Program-made: the position numbers and the translations under genes
The notes under the pieces: generated by a model
What the model was told of the DNA's origin: nothing
Databases searched by the model: none
The model's input: the letters and a program-made list of their open reading frames with translations, nothing else
Part shown: piece by piece, positions 8,709 through 16,138 of the stretch
How positions within the stretch are numbered: position 1 is the first letter of the stretch
Layout: every line of letters begins with the position of its first letter
DNA from: DASSUW01 sp035717845
GTDB lineage: Bacteria > Actinomycetota > Thermoleophilia > Solirubrobacterales > Solirubrobacteraceae
NCBI GenBank assembly: GCA_035717845.1
Contig: DASTIC010000082.1
Location: forward strand, 1-41,459
Length of the DNA: 41,459 nucleotides
Reading direction: 5' to 3'

Positions 8709-9446
8709 ATGATGCCAGCCGTGCTCCGCACGGTCACCGCCACGCGCTACGTCACGCCGCTGCGCGAGGGCGGGTCGCTGCCCGCGATCGTCGAGGCCGA
8801 CGACGACGGGCTCTACGTCTGCAAGTTCCGCGGCGCCGGCCAGGGCCCGCGCGCGCTGGCGGCCGAGATCGTGACGGGGGAGCTGGCGCGCGGGGTCGGC
8901 CTGCCCGTGCCCGAGCTGGTGCTCGTCGAGCTCGACGCCGAGCTGGCGCGGGCCGAGCCCGACCCCGAGATCCAGGACCTGATCCGCGCCAGCGACGGGC
9001 TCAACCTCGGCGTCGACTTCCTCCCGGGCGCGCTGCCGTACTCGCCGGGCGCACCGCCCGATCCCGACCTGGCGGCGGCGGTGGTGTGGCTCGACGCGCT
9101 GGTCGAGAACGTCGATCGCACGCCGCGCAACCCGAACCTGCTGCGCTGGCACGGGCGGCTGTGGCTGATCGACCACGGGGCGTCGCTGTTCGTCCATCAC
9201 GGGTCGGCCGACCCGTTAACGGTGGCGCGCCGGCCGTTCCCGGGAATCCGCGACCACGTGCTCCTGGGGGCCGCGGGGTCCGTGCTGGAGGCCGACGCCG
9301 CGCTGGCCGAGCGGGCCGACCCGGGCGCCGCGGCCGCGCTGGTCCCGCCCGCCTGGGCGGACGGCGCGCCCTATGCAGCGCACCTGGAGCGCCGGCTCGA
9401 GACGCCCCGCGAGTGGGTGGAGGAGGCCGAACGTGCCCGCGCGTGA
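8709..9446 (+). CDS. HipA-like kinase-domain protein
   Basis: The protein has 245 residues. Kinase-type elements of the HipA fold are visible: YVCKFRGAGQGPRAL with the ATP-binding lysine, WLDALVENVDRTPRNPNLL with the catalytic Asp and following Asn, and LWLIDHGASLF with the metal-binding Asp. It lacks the HipA N-terminal dimerisation region and no HipB antitoxin gene is present. Instead it overlaps a DUF3037 gene by 14 bases, a pairing I recall from many bacteria. The target is unknown. The start is ambiguous between ATG 8709, ATG 8712 and GTG 8721; GTG 8721 would leave a little more room for a promoter before the divergent aacS start. Confidence 0.8.
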   Translation: MMPAVLRTVTATRYVTPLREGGSLPAIVEADDDGLYVCKFRGAGQGPRALAAEIVTGELARGVGLPVPELVLVELDAELARAEPDPEIQDLIRASDGLNLGVDFLPGALPYSPGAPPDPDLAAAVVWLDALVENVDRTPRNPNLLRWHGRLWLIDHGASLFVHHGSADPLTVARRPFPGIRDHVLLGAAGSVLEADAALAERADPGAAAALVPPAWADGAPYAAHLERRLETPREWVEEAERARA

Positions 9447-9819
9447 GACGTTCCAGTACGCGATCCTGCGTGTCGTCCCGCGCGTGGAGCGGGGTGAGGC
9501 GCTGAACGTGGGCGTCGTGCTCTTCTCCCGCCGGCACGGGTTCCTCGCGGCGCGGACGGAGCTCGACGAGGCCGCGCTGGCGGCGCTGGCGCCCGATTGC
9601 GACGCCGGTGAGGTCCGCCCGCATCTGCTGACGCTCGAGCGCGTGGCCGCCGGCGACCCGGCGGGAGGCCCGATCGCGAGCCTGCCGGCCTCGGAGCGCT
9701 TCCACTGGCTGACCGCCCCGGCGAGCACGATCGTCCAGCCCTCACCGGTCCACACAGGGCTGACGAGCGACCCGCAGGCCGAGCTCGAGCACCTGTTTTC
9801 GCGCCTGGTTGTGAGATAG
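9433..9819 (+). CDS. DUF3037 family protein
   Basis: The protein has 128 residues and starts MPARETFQYAILRVVPRVER followed by GEALNVGVVLFSRR, the signature N-terminus of DUF3037 proteins. I chose GTG 9433 because a perfect AGGAGG lies at 9421-9426, six bases upstream, inside the end of the kinase-like gene; a longer frame back to 9373 has no such site. The 14-base overlap with the HipA-like gene implies one operon and a joint function, still unknown. It is followed by a strong hairpin in the 120-base gap before the sugar dehydrogenase gene. Confidence 0.85.
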   Translation: MPARETFQYAILRVVPRVERGEALNVGVVLFSRRHGFLAARTELDEAALAALAPDCDAGEVRPHLLTLERVAAGDPAGGPIASLPASERFHWLTAPASTIVQPSPVHTGLTSDPQAELEHLFSRLVVR

Positions 9820-9881
9820 CGCAAGATTCCCTGACAGCCTGCGTTTCCAGTGGGTGTCCGGGGAAGGACGTGTGGGTCAGG

Positions 9882-9928
9882 GACAGGCGCGGCGCCCGCG
9901 ACCGGCGGGCGCGCGCGCCGCGCCTGTC
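9882..9928 (+). other. Strong GC-rich stem-loop in the gap between DUF3037 and the sugar dehydrogenase
   Basis: GACAGGCGCGGCGC (9882-9895) is a perfect inverted repeat of GCGCCGCGCCTGTC (9915-9928), and the inner CGCCCGC/GCGGGCG extends the pairing to a GACCG loop, with a few unpaired bases on the 3' side. It ends 12 bases before the GTG at 9941. There is no U-tract, so it is either an actinobacterial-style terminator of the upstream operon or a leader hairpin affecting translation of the dehydrogenase. The rest of the 9820-9940 gap shows nothing clear. Confidence 0.6.
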
Positions 9929-9940
9929 ATCCTTGCTCCG

Positions 9941-11134
9941 GTGAGGCGGACCCGACTGCTCGTCGCGGTCGCCGGGGTCTTCCTGGTCGGCTGCGGGAGC
10001 AGCGGACCGGACGCCACGGCCCGCGGGACTGCGAGCCCGACGGCGACGGAAGCGCCTCCCGCGTCGACCGCGCGTGCCGCGCCGACTCCGCGCCCGGGCC
10101 TGCGCCTCATGCAGGTCGGCACCTTCAACAGCCCTGTGTACGTCACCTCGCCGCCCGGTGATCGCCGCCGCCTGTTCGTGGTCGAGCAGGGCGGGCGGGT
10201 GATGATCCGGCGCAAGGGCCGCACGCTGTCGCGCCCGTTCCTCGATCTCACCGGGCGCATCTCGGCGGGGGGCGAGCGCGGTCTGCTCTCGCTCGCCTTC
10301 GCCCCGGACTACGCGCGCAGCGGGCGCTTCTACGTCTACTACACGGCGCGCGACGGTGCCCTCCGCATCGTCGAGTACCGGCGCCGCAGCGCCTCGCGCG
10401 CGCGCCGCGGGTCGGCGCGCGTGGTGCTCTCCGTGGCCCATCCGGCGAGCAACCACAACGGCGGGCTGCTGCTCTTCGGGCCCGACCGCATGCTCTACGC
10501 CGGACTGGGCGACGGCGGAGGCGGCGGCGATCCGGACAACAACGCCCAGAACCTCGGCACGCTGCTCGGCAAGATCCTGCGGATCGACCCGCGGCGGCGC
10601 GGCGGACGCGCGTACCGGGTGCCGCGCTCGAACCCGTTCGTCGGCCGGGCGGGGGCGCGCGGCGAGATCTTCGCGTATGGCGTGCGCAACCCCTGGCGCT
10701 TCGCGTTCACCCCGGCAGGCGACCTCGTCGTCGCCGACGTGGGGCAGGACGAGGTCGAGGAAGTCTCGGTCATCCGGCGGGCGGGGGCCAACCTCGGCTG
10801 GCGCGTCTACGAGGGCCGCAGCCGCTACACGGGCGGAACCGCGTCGGGTCACGTCTCGCCGGTCATCGAGCGCCGCCACTCGGCGGGCAACTGCTCGATC
10901 ACCGGCGGCTTCGTGGTGCGCGACCCCGTCCTGTCATCGCTGCGCGGCCGCTACGTGTTCGGCGACTTCTGCCGCGGCCAGCTCGAGTCCGCCCGCATCG
11001 CGCGCGGCCGCGCCCGCTCGGTGCGCTCGCACAGCGTGTCGGTCGACCAGCTCTCGTCGTTCGGCGTCGACGGCCGCGGCCGGGTGTACGCGACGTCGCT
11101 GGCGGGCCCGGTCTACCGCCTCGTACCGCGCTGA
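9941..11134 (+). CDS. Lipoprotein PQQ-dependent aldose sugar dehydrogenase (glucose/sorbosone dehydrogenase family)
   Basis: The 397-residue protein has a lipoprotein signal (MRRTRLLVAVAGVFLVGC, lipobox LVGC with Cys18), then a Thr/Pro/Ala linker and a six-bladed beta-propeller. Family motifs are intact: GERGLLSLAFAPDY, HNGGLLLFGPDRMLYAGLGD, GGGGDPDNNAQNLGTLLGK, FAYGVRNPWRF, DLVVADVGQDEVEEV and NLGWRVYEG. Proteins of this family oxidise aldose sugars outside the membrane with PQQ and calcium; no PQQ synthesis genes are in the window. I chose GTG 9941 because it places the Arg-Arg and hydrophobic core correctly; the frame is open further upstream through the hairpin, giving an unlikely 29-residue Arg/Pro-rich extension. 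Confidence 0.88.
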   Translation: MRRTRLLVAVAGVFLVGCGSSGPDATARGTASPTATEAPPASTARAAPTPRPGLRLMQVGTFNSPVYVTSPPGDRRRLFVVEQGGRVMIRRKGRTLSRPFLDLTGRISAGGERGLLSLAFAPDYARSGRFYVYYTARDGALRIVEYRRRSASRARRGSARVVLSVAHPASNHNGGLLLFGPDRMLYAGLGDGGGGGDPDNNAQNLGTLLGKILRIDPRRRGGRAYRVPRSNPFVGRAGARGEIFAYGVRNPWRFAFTPAGDLVVADVGQDEVEEVSVIRRAGANLGWRVYEGRSRYTGGTASGHVSPVIERRHSAGNCSITGGFVVRDPVLSSLRGRYVFGDFCRGQLESARIARGRARSVRSHSVSVDQLSSFGVDGRGRVYATSLAGPVYRLVPR

Positions 11135-11137
11135 CCC

Positions 11138-11860
11138 TTGGACCTGGCCGTGCACGGGATCGAGCTCGTCCGCGCGGACAACCCGGGGCCGCTGACGCTG
11201 AGCGGCACGAACACGTGGGTGGTGGGGCGCTGGGTGGTCGACCCGGGCCCGGCGCTGGAGCCGCACCTCGACGCGGTGGCGGCCGCCCTCCGCGCCCGCG
11301 GTGGCGCGGAGGGGATCGCGCTGACGCACGACCACGCCGATCACGCCGAGGGCGTCGAGGGGCTGCTCGCGCGGCTAGGCGAGCCGCTGCCGGTCGTATC
11401 GGCGCGCGGCGGGGCGGCGGACGGGGACGTCGCCGGGCCGCTGCGCGTGCTGTCGCTGCCGGGGCACTCGGACGACCACGTGGCCTTCGTGGCCGGGAGG
11501 GCCGCGTTCACCGGCGACGCGGTGCTCGGCGAGGGGAGCGTGTTCGTGTCGTCCCGGCTCGCCGAGTACCTCGACGGCCTCCGTGCACTCCGCGCGCTCG
11601 AGCTCGACGTGCTCTGCCCGGGGCACGGGCCGCCGGTGTGGGACCCGCGGGCGAAGCTCGACGGCTACCTGGCGCACCGGGCGGAGCGGGAGCGGTTGCT
11701 GCTTGAGGCGTTGGAGCGGGGGCTGCGGACCGAGGACGAGCTGCTCGACGCGGCGTGGGGCGATGCTCCTGCGGAGCTGCGGCAGTTCGCGGCGATGTCG
11801 CTGCGGGCGCACCTCGAGAAGCTGCGGTTGGACGGGCGAACGTCAACTGCGGCTGGGTAG
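11138..11860 (+). CDS. MBL-fold metallo-hydrolase (LACTB2-like)
   Basis: The protein has about 240 residues. It has the metallo-beta-lactamase zinc motif ALTHDHADHAEG, the second ligand region LPGHSDDHVAF, the Asp ligand in FTGDAVLG and the last His in LCPGHGPPVWDP. A C-terminal winged-helix-like segment (RTEDELLDAAWGDAPAELRQ) is typical of LACTB2-like members, which can be thioesterases or nucleases; the substrate cannot be read. The start is TTG 11138, three bases after the previous stop, or GTG 11150; neither has a clear ribosome site. The last eight codons and TAG come from the left arm of the repeat element at 11836, so the natural C-terminus has probably been replaced. Confidence 0.85.
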   Translation: MDLAVHGIELVRADNPGPLTLSGTNTWVVGRWVVDPGPALEPHLDAVAAALRARGGAEGIALTHDHADHAEGVEGLLARLGEPLPVVSARGGAADGDVAGPLRVLSLPGHSDDHVAFVAGRAAFTGDAVLGEGSVFVSSRLAEYLDGLRALRALELDVLCPGHGPPVWDPRAKLDGYLAHRAERERLLLEALERGLRTEDELLDAAWGDAPAELRQFAAMSLRAHLEKLRLDGRTSTAAG

Positions 11861-12049
11861 GGAGGGTGAGGGGACGAGCGTGGTGTGCATTTCGCGCACC
11901 TCACGACTTTGGGTCGCGTGAAGTGGACGAAATGCCCCTATAGCGTGCATTTCGTCCACCTCACGAACGACCACACGGCGAAGTGGACGAAATGCACCCT
12001 CGCGGCGGCCGATCTCCTGTTCTCCCTACCCAGCCGCCGTTGACGTTCG
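11836..12049. repeat. Intergenic inverted-repeat element A with palindromic core
   Basis: The left arm (11836-11864) and right arm (12022-12049) are inverted copies sharing the core AACGTCAACNGCGGCTGGG followed by TAGGGAG. Between them the core (11885-11998) holds four copies of a ~20-base motif, GTGCATTTCGTCCACCTCAC, in alternating orientation: plus at 11885, minus ending 11936, plus at 11945, minus ending 11998. They can form two adjacent hairpins or one central hairpin with TATAGCG (11939-11945) at its tip. The element lies between convergent genes: the left arm provides the stop codon of the MBL gene and the right arm ends 7 bases from what looks like the original stop of the amino-acid dehydrogenase. 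Same family as the elements at 25243 and 30146. Confidence 0.85.
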
Positions 12050-13082
12050 TCGGCGCTACGCCGCGGCCGGGGACTGCGCCTCGGCCACCCGCCGCCTCGG
12101 CGTGGTCGAGCACGGCGCGGACGGTGTCGCCGACCGCCCGCACGCGCGTCTCCGCGCGGGCGGCGTCGTAGCCCTCGGGCTCGAGCTCGACGCTGATGTT
12201 CACCACGCCGCCGGCGTTGGCGACGAAGTCGGGCACCCAGAGGATGCCGCGCTCGGCGAGCTGGGCCGCGACGGTCTCGTCGGCCAGCTGGTTGTTCGCG
12301 GCGCCCGCGATCGCGCGGGCGCGCAGGCGCGGCACGGTGTCGACGCTGAGGACGCCGCCCAGCGCGCAGGGGGCGAGCACGTCGACGTCGGCGAGGAGCG
12401 CGGACTCCGGGTCGGTCCAGCGCGCGCCGAGGCGGTCGGCGAGGTCGCGGCGGCGCTCGTCGATGTCGGCCAGCACGAGCTCGGCGCCGGCCTCCGCCAG
12501 CAGCTCGGCCAGCCGGCCGCCGACGCTCCCCACGCCGACGATCGCCACGCTGCGCCCGGCGGGCGACGCGCTCCCGAACGCCCGCTCGCACGCGACGCGG
12601 ATCGCGGCGTCGACGCCGAGCGCCGTCCACGGGCTCGGGTCGCCCGAGCCGCCGCGCTCCACTCCCAGCCCGGTGACGTGCGAGGTCGCCTCGGCGATCA
12701 CCTCCATGTCGGGCTCCGACGTCCCCACGTCCTCGGCCGTCAGGTAGTCGCCGTCGAGCGTCGCCACCGTCTCGCCGAAGTCGAGCAGCACGGCGCGGCG
12801 GTCGTCGCCGGTCGGCCGCCCGCCTCCCTCCGGCAGCATGATCACGCCCTTGCCGCCGCCGAGCGGGAGGCCGGCGACGGCGGACTTGAAGGTCATCGCG
12901 CGCGAGAGCCGCAGCGCGTCGCGCACCGCCGCGCGCGAGTCCGCGTACGTCCACATGCGGCAGCCGCCCAGCGACGGGCCGCGCGCCGTGGAGTGCACGG
13001 CGACCATCGTGTAGAGGCCGGACCGGCGCCCCCGCCGGACGTGCAGCGCCTCGTGGTCGAGCGGTTCGGAGTAGCGGTCGAT
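11961..13082 (-). CDS. Leucine/phenylalanine/valine-type amino-acid dehydrogenase, with a likely C-terminal frameshift and a non-canonical ATC start
   Basis: The NAD-dependent oxidative deaminase fold is clear: the HSTARGPSLGGCRMWTY segment, RAMTFKSAVAGLPLGGGKG with the catalytic lysines, and the C-terminal Rossmann motif VAIVGVGSVGGRLAELL. No ATG/GTG/TTG exists where the family N-terminus begins (IDRYSEPLDHEAL); an ATC at 13082 lies 7 bases after a TACCCT -10 box. The next candidate, ATG in YTMVAVHS, would drop about 25 residues. At the 3' end the literal frame runs through repeat arm A (NVNGGWVGR) to TGA at 11961. Removing one base in the CCC run at 12088-12090 restores a natural end, AVAEAQSPAAA with TAG at 12056-12058. 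I infer an indel, biological or from sequencing. Confidence 0.8.
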   Translation of the reverse strand: MDRYSEPLDHEALHVRRGRRSGLYTMVAVHSTARGPSLGGCRMWTYADSRAAVRDALRLSRAMTFKSAVAGLPLGGGKGVIMLPEGGGRPTGDDRRAVLLDFGETVATLDGDYLTAEDVGTSEPDMEVIAEATSHVTGLGVERGGSGDPSPWTALGVDAAIRVACERAFGSASPAGRSVAIVGVGSVGGRLAELLAEAGAELVLADIDERRRDLADRLGARWTDPESALLADVDVLAPCALGGVLSVDTVPRLRARAIAGAANNQLADETVAAQLAERGILWVPDFVANAGGVVNISVELEPEGYDAARAETRVRAVGDTVRAVLDHAEAAGGRGAVPGRGVAPTNVNGGWVGRTGDRPPRGCISSTSPCGRS

Positions 13083-13089
13083 GGCGGCG

Positions 13090-13095
13090 AGGGTA
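13090..13095 (-). promoter_or_regulatory. -10 box (TACCCT) of the amino-acid dehydrogenase, leaderless
   Basis: On the minus strand GGTACCCTCGCCGCC runs directly into the ATC at 13082, with 7 bases between TACCCT and ATC. Nearly the same string precedes GTG at 41038 and GTG at 23465, where it fits leaderless transcription starting at the start codon. Confidence 0.55.
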
Positions 13096-13107
13096 CCGCG
13101 ACGGCGG

Positions 13108-14472
13108 TCAGCGCCGTGACGGTGGCGGAGGCTGCGACGCCGGCGCGGCGGCCGGCTCGGCCGTGATCTCCGGTTCCGTGGTCGGCCCGGAGCCGCCGTC
13201 GCCCGCGGCCGGCTCGTCGTCGGCGAGCACCGGGTTCTCGTCCTCCGCGGGCACGGGCTCGTCGCCAGGCGCCTCGACACCGCCGGTCTCGCCCGCGTCG
13301 GGCAGCGGCAGGGGCTCTTCCTCGGCGACCGGCTCCGCGACCGGCTCTGGCTCGTCGCGGGCGGGCTTCTCCTCGACGGCGGGAGCGACCGCCGGCCGCG
13401 GCGTGCGCACGCGCCGCTCGACGACGGCAGGAGCGGGGGGTGCGGGCGCGGCGACCGGGGCGCTCACGACGCGCGCCGGTTCGGCGGGCGCGTCCCGGTG
13501 GCGTACCCGCTCGCGCACCTCGACCGCGCCGCCGGCCGTCAGCGCCGCCGTGCAGACCGCAGCCGCGACCTTGCACGCGGCGACCGAGCCACCGACCGCG
13601 GCCCCGCCGCCGCCGCCCGCCGTCATCACGCCGACGGCCGTGCCGCCGCCGGTGGCGGCCGAGCCTGAGCCGAGGCCGACCAGCTTCGCGAAGGCGAGTG
13701 CGAGCGGGCCCGCGTTGAGCGCGGCGAACGAGCGACGGACGCCGCGGAGTGCCGTGCGGTACTCCCGGCAGCCGCGGCAGTGCCGCAGGTGCTTGCGCGC
13801 GCGGGCCGACGCCTTGACCCCGCGGTCGCAGCTGGCGGCGAGGTCGGCGCGGATGTCATGGCAGTCGGCGTCGCGCGCCTCGGCGGCCTCCACGAGCCCG
13901 ACCCGGGCGCGCACGAGCAGGGACTTGACGGCCGGGACCGTGACGTCGAGCGTGACCGCGAGGTCGGCGTACGACATGCCGTCCATCTCGCGCATCAGCA
14001 GCGCCGAGCGCTGCTGCTCGGGAAGCCGGCCGACGTCCTCGACCAGGCGAGCAAGGTCCTCGCGGCGCTGCGCCTCCTCGATCGGGTCGCGGAGCGGCTT
14101 GCGCGAGACCTCGAAGACGTCGGCCGCGGCCGGCACCGGGCGGCGCAGGTGGTCGATGCAGCGGTTGTGCGCGACCCGGTACAGCCAGGCGCGCAGGTTC
14201 ACGTCCCGCGTGTCGGAGCGCAGCGCGCCGTAGGCGCGCACGAACACGTCCTGGAGCAGGTCCTCCGCGTCCTGGCGCTGCCCGCGCCACAGCATCTGAC
14301 GCACGTAGGCGAACAGGCGCTGCCGGTAGCGGTCGTGGATCACCCGGAACGCCTCGTCGCTCCCCGCGCGGAACAGCGCCAGCAGCTGCTCGTCCGTGCG
14401 CAGCCGCAGCAGCGGTACCACGAGCGGCCGGCGAGCCGGCCCGACCGGTGCACGCACTGCAGAGGCTTCCAC
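13108..14472 (-). CDS. Sigma-70 family factor fused to a zinc-finger anti-sigma-like segment, one membrane span and a disordered tail
   Basis: The protein has 454 residues. Region 2 (YRQRLFAYVRQMLWRGQ, then DAEDLLQDVFVRAYGAL) and region 4 (LPEQQRSALLMREMDGMSYA, then PAVKSLLVRARVGL) are complete. A zinc-finger-like segment with HxxxCxxC (HLRHCRGCREY) follows at about 220-260, as in ZAS anti-sigma domains. Next come a hydrophobic Gly/Ala segment and a Pro/Glu-rich tail, probably outside the membrane. A factor tethered with its own restraining domain is inferred. GTG 14472 was chosen because GGGAG stands seven bases upstream and a -10 box (TAGAGT) lies beyond it. The stop is 23 bases before the -10/start region of the amino-acid dehydrogenase. 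The partial gene at the window start seems to share the C-terminal layout. Confidence 0.88.
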   Translation of the reverse strand: MEASAVRAPVGPARRPLVVPLLRLRTDEQLLALFRAGSDEAFRVIHDRYRQRLFAYVRQMLWRGQRQDAEDLLQDVFVRAYGALRSDTRDVNLRAWLYRVAHNRCIDHLRRPVPAAADVFEVSRKPLRDPIEEAQRREDLARLVEDVGRLPEQQRSALLMREMDGMSYADLAVTLDVTVPAVKSLLVRARVGLVEAAEARDADCHDIRADLAASCDRGVKASARARKHLRHCRGCREYRTALRGVRRSFAALNAGPLALAFAKLVGLGSGSAATGGGTAVGVMTAGGGGGAAVGGSVAACKVAAAVCTAALTAGGAVEVRERVRHRDAPAEPARVVSAPVAAPAPPAPAVVERRVRTPRPAVAPAVEEKPARDEPEPVAEPVAEEEPLPLPDAGETGGVEAPGDEPVPAEDENPVLADDEPAAGDGGSGPTTEPEITAEPAAAPASQPPPPSRR

Positions 14473-14509
14473 GCGCTCGCTCCCGTTCCGTCGACTGCGG
14501 GTCTCGGCG

Positions 14510-14515
14510 ACTCTA
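14510..14515 (-). promoter_or_regulatory. -10 box of the sigma factor gene
   Basis: TAGAGT on the minus strand, about 37 bases upstream of the chosen GTG at 14472, leaves a short leader that contains GGGAG. No convincing -35 box was seen. Confidence 0.4.
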
Positions 14516-14559
14516 ACGACCCGCACGGCCGAAGTTGCCGTGTTAACTGAACCCGCCAG

Positions 14560-14973
14560 GTGAGCGATCGACTCGACATCCGCCCCGGCGTCGCCATCCC
14601 GCTCGCCGAGATCGAGCTGCGCACCAGCCGCTCGTCCGGCCCGGGCGGCCAGCACGCCAACGTGACCGCCTCGCGCGTCGAGGCGGTGTTCGACGTCCAC
14701 GCCTCCGCCGCGCTGACCGAAGCGCAGAAGGCGCGGATCGCCGGCCGTCACGGGCCGCGTGTCACGGCCGCGGCGCAGGACACGCGCTCGCAGCTGCGCA
14801 ACCGCGAGCTGGCGCTCGAGCGCCTCGCCGACCGCCTCGGCGCAGCCCTCGAGGTGCGCCGCCCGCGCCGGGCCACGCGCCCGTCGGCGGGCGCCAAGCG
14901 GCGCCGCGTGGACGCCAAGAAAAGACGCGGGGACGTCAAGCAGGCGCGCCGGCGCCCGACAGCAGAAGACTGA
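14560..14973 (+). CDS. arfB: ArfB-like peptidyl-tRNA hydrolase (ribosome rescue, RF1-domain protein)
   Basis: The 137-residue protein carries the release-factor catalytic loop SSGPGGQHANVTASRVEA with intact GGQ, which hydrolyses peptidyl-tRNA in the ribosomal P site. There is no codon-recognition domain. The C-terminus is strongly basic (GAKRRRVDAKKRRGDVKQ), as in ArfB/YaeJ and ICT1, where this tail enters the empty mRNA channel of stalled ribosomes. Length matches the family. Start GTG 14560 follows GCCAGG without a strong ribosome site. It is divergent from the sigma factor gene and followed by a well-formed promoter for the next gene, so it is probably monocistronic. Confidence 0.9.
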   Translation: MSDRLDIRPGVAIPLAEIELRTSRSSGPGGQHANVTASRVEAVFDVHASAALTEAQKARIAGRHGPRVTAAAQDTRSQLRNRELALERLADRLGAALEVRRPRRATRPSAGAKRRRVDAKKRRGDVKQARRRPTAED

Positions 14974-14981
14974 CCCCGCGC

Positions 14982-15009
14982 TTGCCCTCCCGACGCGGCG
15001 AGCTAGGAT
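14982..15009 (+). promoter_or_regulatory. Promoter of the beta-propeller gene (TTGCCC, 16 bases, TAGGAT)
   Basis: -35 TTGCCC at 14982-14987 and -10 TAGGAT at 15004-15009 are 16 bases apart. AGGAGG at 15021-15026 then lies seven bases before GTG 15034. This is one of the best housekeeping-type promoters in the window. Confidence 0.65.
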
Positions 15010-15033
15010 CGGCCCGTCAGAGGAGGCACCAGG

Positions 15034-16029
15034 GTGAGGAACAGGACTCTCATGATCCTGCTCGGTGCGGCGCTCGCCATGGTGGTGGCGGCCCCCGCGC
15101 AGGCAAGACTCGTCTACGTCAAGGGCGCGGCGACGCTCGAGCCGACCGTCTACGTCGCGGACGACGACGGCACGAACTCGCGCGTGCTCGGGCCGGGGCA
15201 CTCGCCGACGATCTCCGAGAACGGGCGCTGGGTCGCGTGGGTGAAGCCCGCCTCGCCCGACCGTCTCGTCATCCGCCGCGCCGACCGCCGCTTCGGCGCC
15301 CGTCGCGTCGGGGCGGCGGCGCAGATCGGGGAGCTGCGCTTCTCGCCGAACTCGCGGCTGCTGGCCAGCGTCCGCGGCAAGAACCTCTACGTCCACAACA
15401 TCCGCAGTCGCAAGGAGACCCGCGCCGCCCGCGGCCACCTCAACGGCTTCGCCTTCTCGCCCGACTCGAGGACGCTCGCCTACGGCCGCGCCAACCGCGC
15501 CGACTTCGGGGCGCCCTCGGACCTCTACACCGCGCAGCCGGACGGCGACGGGCGCGAGCGGATCACCCGCGACCGCCGCTCGCTGAACCCGCTCTGGAGC
15601 CCGGAGGGGATCGTCCACGACCGCCAGCGCTGGCGCGACGGCGACGCGCCCGCCTACAACCTGTTCGAGGTCCAGCCCGACGGCGGCGACTTCCGCCGCA
15701 TCACCCGGCTACGCATCCCGCCGCTGGTCAGCGGGCTGGTGCCGCTCGAGGCGAACACGACCGGCAGCCGGCTGCTCGCGAACTTCGTGGGGCAGGACAC
15801 GATGGTCGGCTTCCGCGTCAACCCGCGGTCCGGGAGCGTGAAGTCGCTCGACTCGGACTTCGAGAACGGCTTCGTGGCCGCCGACCTGTCCGACGACGGG
15901 CGCACGGTGCTCGGCCACACCGGCGGGCCGGACCCGTCGCGGCGCCACAACATCGTCACGATGCCCTACCGGGGCGGGGAGCAGACGGTGCTGGTCCGGC
16001 GCGCCATGTCGCCCGACTGGAGTCGCTGA
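15034..16029 (+). CDS. Secreted TolB/PD40-like beta-propeller protein
   Basis: The 331-residue protein has a Sec signal peptide (MRNRTLMILLGAALAMVVAA with an APAQA-R cleavage site), then repeated propeller blades. The repeats have the shape of WD40-like/TolB blades: YVADDDGTNSRVLGPG, LRFSPNSRLLASV, FAFSPDSRTLAYG, LYTAQPDGDGRERITRD and FEVQPDGGDFRRITR. There is no enzyme motif, so a binding or scaffold role outside the membrane is the most that can be said. Start GTG 15034 is fixed by AGGAGG seven bases upstream and a promoter at 14982-15009. It is followed 110 bases later by the E1 gene. Confidence 0.82.
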   Translation: MRNRTLMILLGAALAMVVAAPAQARLVYVKGAATLEPTVYVADDDGTNSRVLGPGHSPTISENGRWVAWVKPASPDRLVIRRADRRFGARRVGAAAQIGELRFSPNSRLLASVRGKNLYVHNIRSRKETRAARGHLNGFAFSPDSRTLAYGRANRADFGAPSDLYTAQPDGDGRERITRDRRSLNPLWSPEGIVHDRQRWRDGDAPAYNLFEVQPDGGDFRRITRLRIPPLVSGLVPLEANTTGSRLLANFVGQDTMVGFRVNPRSGSVKSLDSDFENGFVAADLSDDGRTVLGHTGGPDPSRRHNIVTMPYRGGEQTVLVRRAMSPDWSR

Positions 16030-16138
16030 GCCGCGCGCGTGTGACAATCGACCGATCGCACCTGTCCCGCCCTTCGGGCTCACCGCCGCTTCGCTAGCGC
16101 CCGCCCCAGCCGAGCTCGACCTCGCGGTCCTCGACCGC

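Noticed and set aside
11885..11998. CRISPR-like interpretation of the repeated motif in element A
   Set aside because: The copies alternate in orientation, there are no uniform spacers and no cas genes.
14473..15618. Upstream extension of the sigma factor frame to 15618
   Set aside because: It is antisense to the ArfB and propeller genes; a -10 box, GGGAG and GTG at 14472 define the start.
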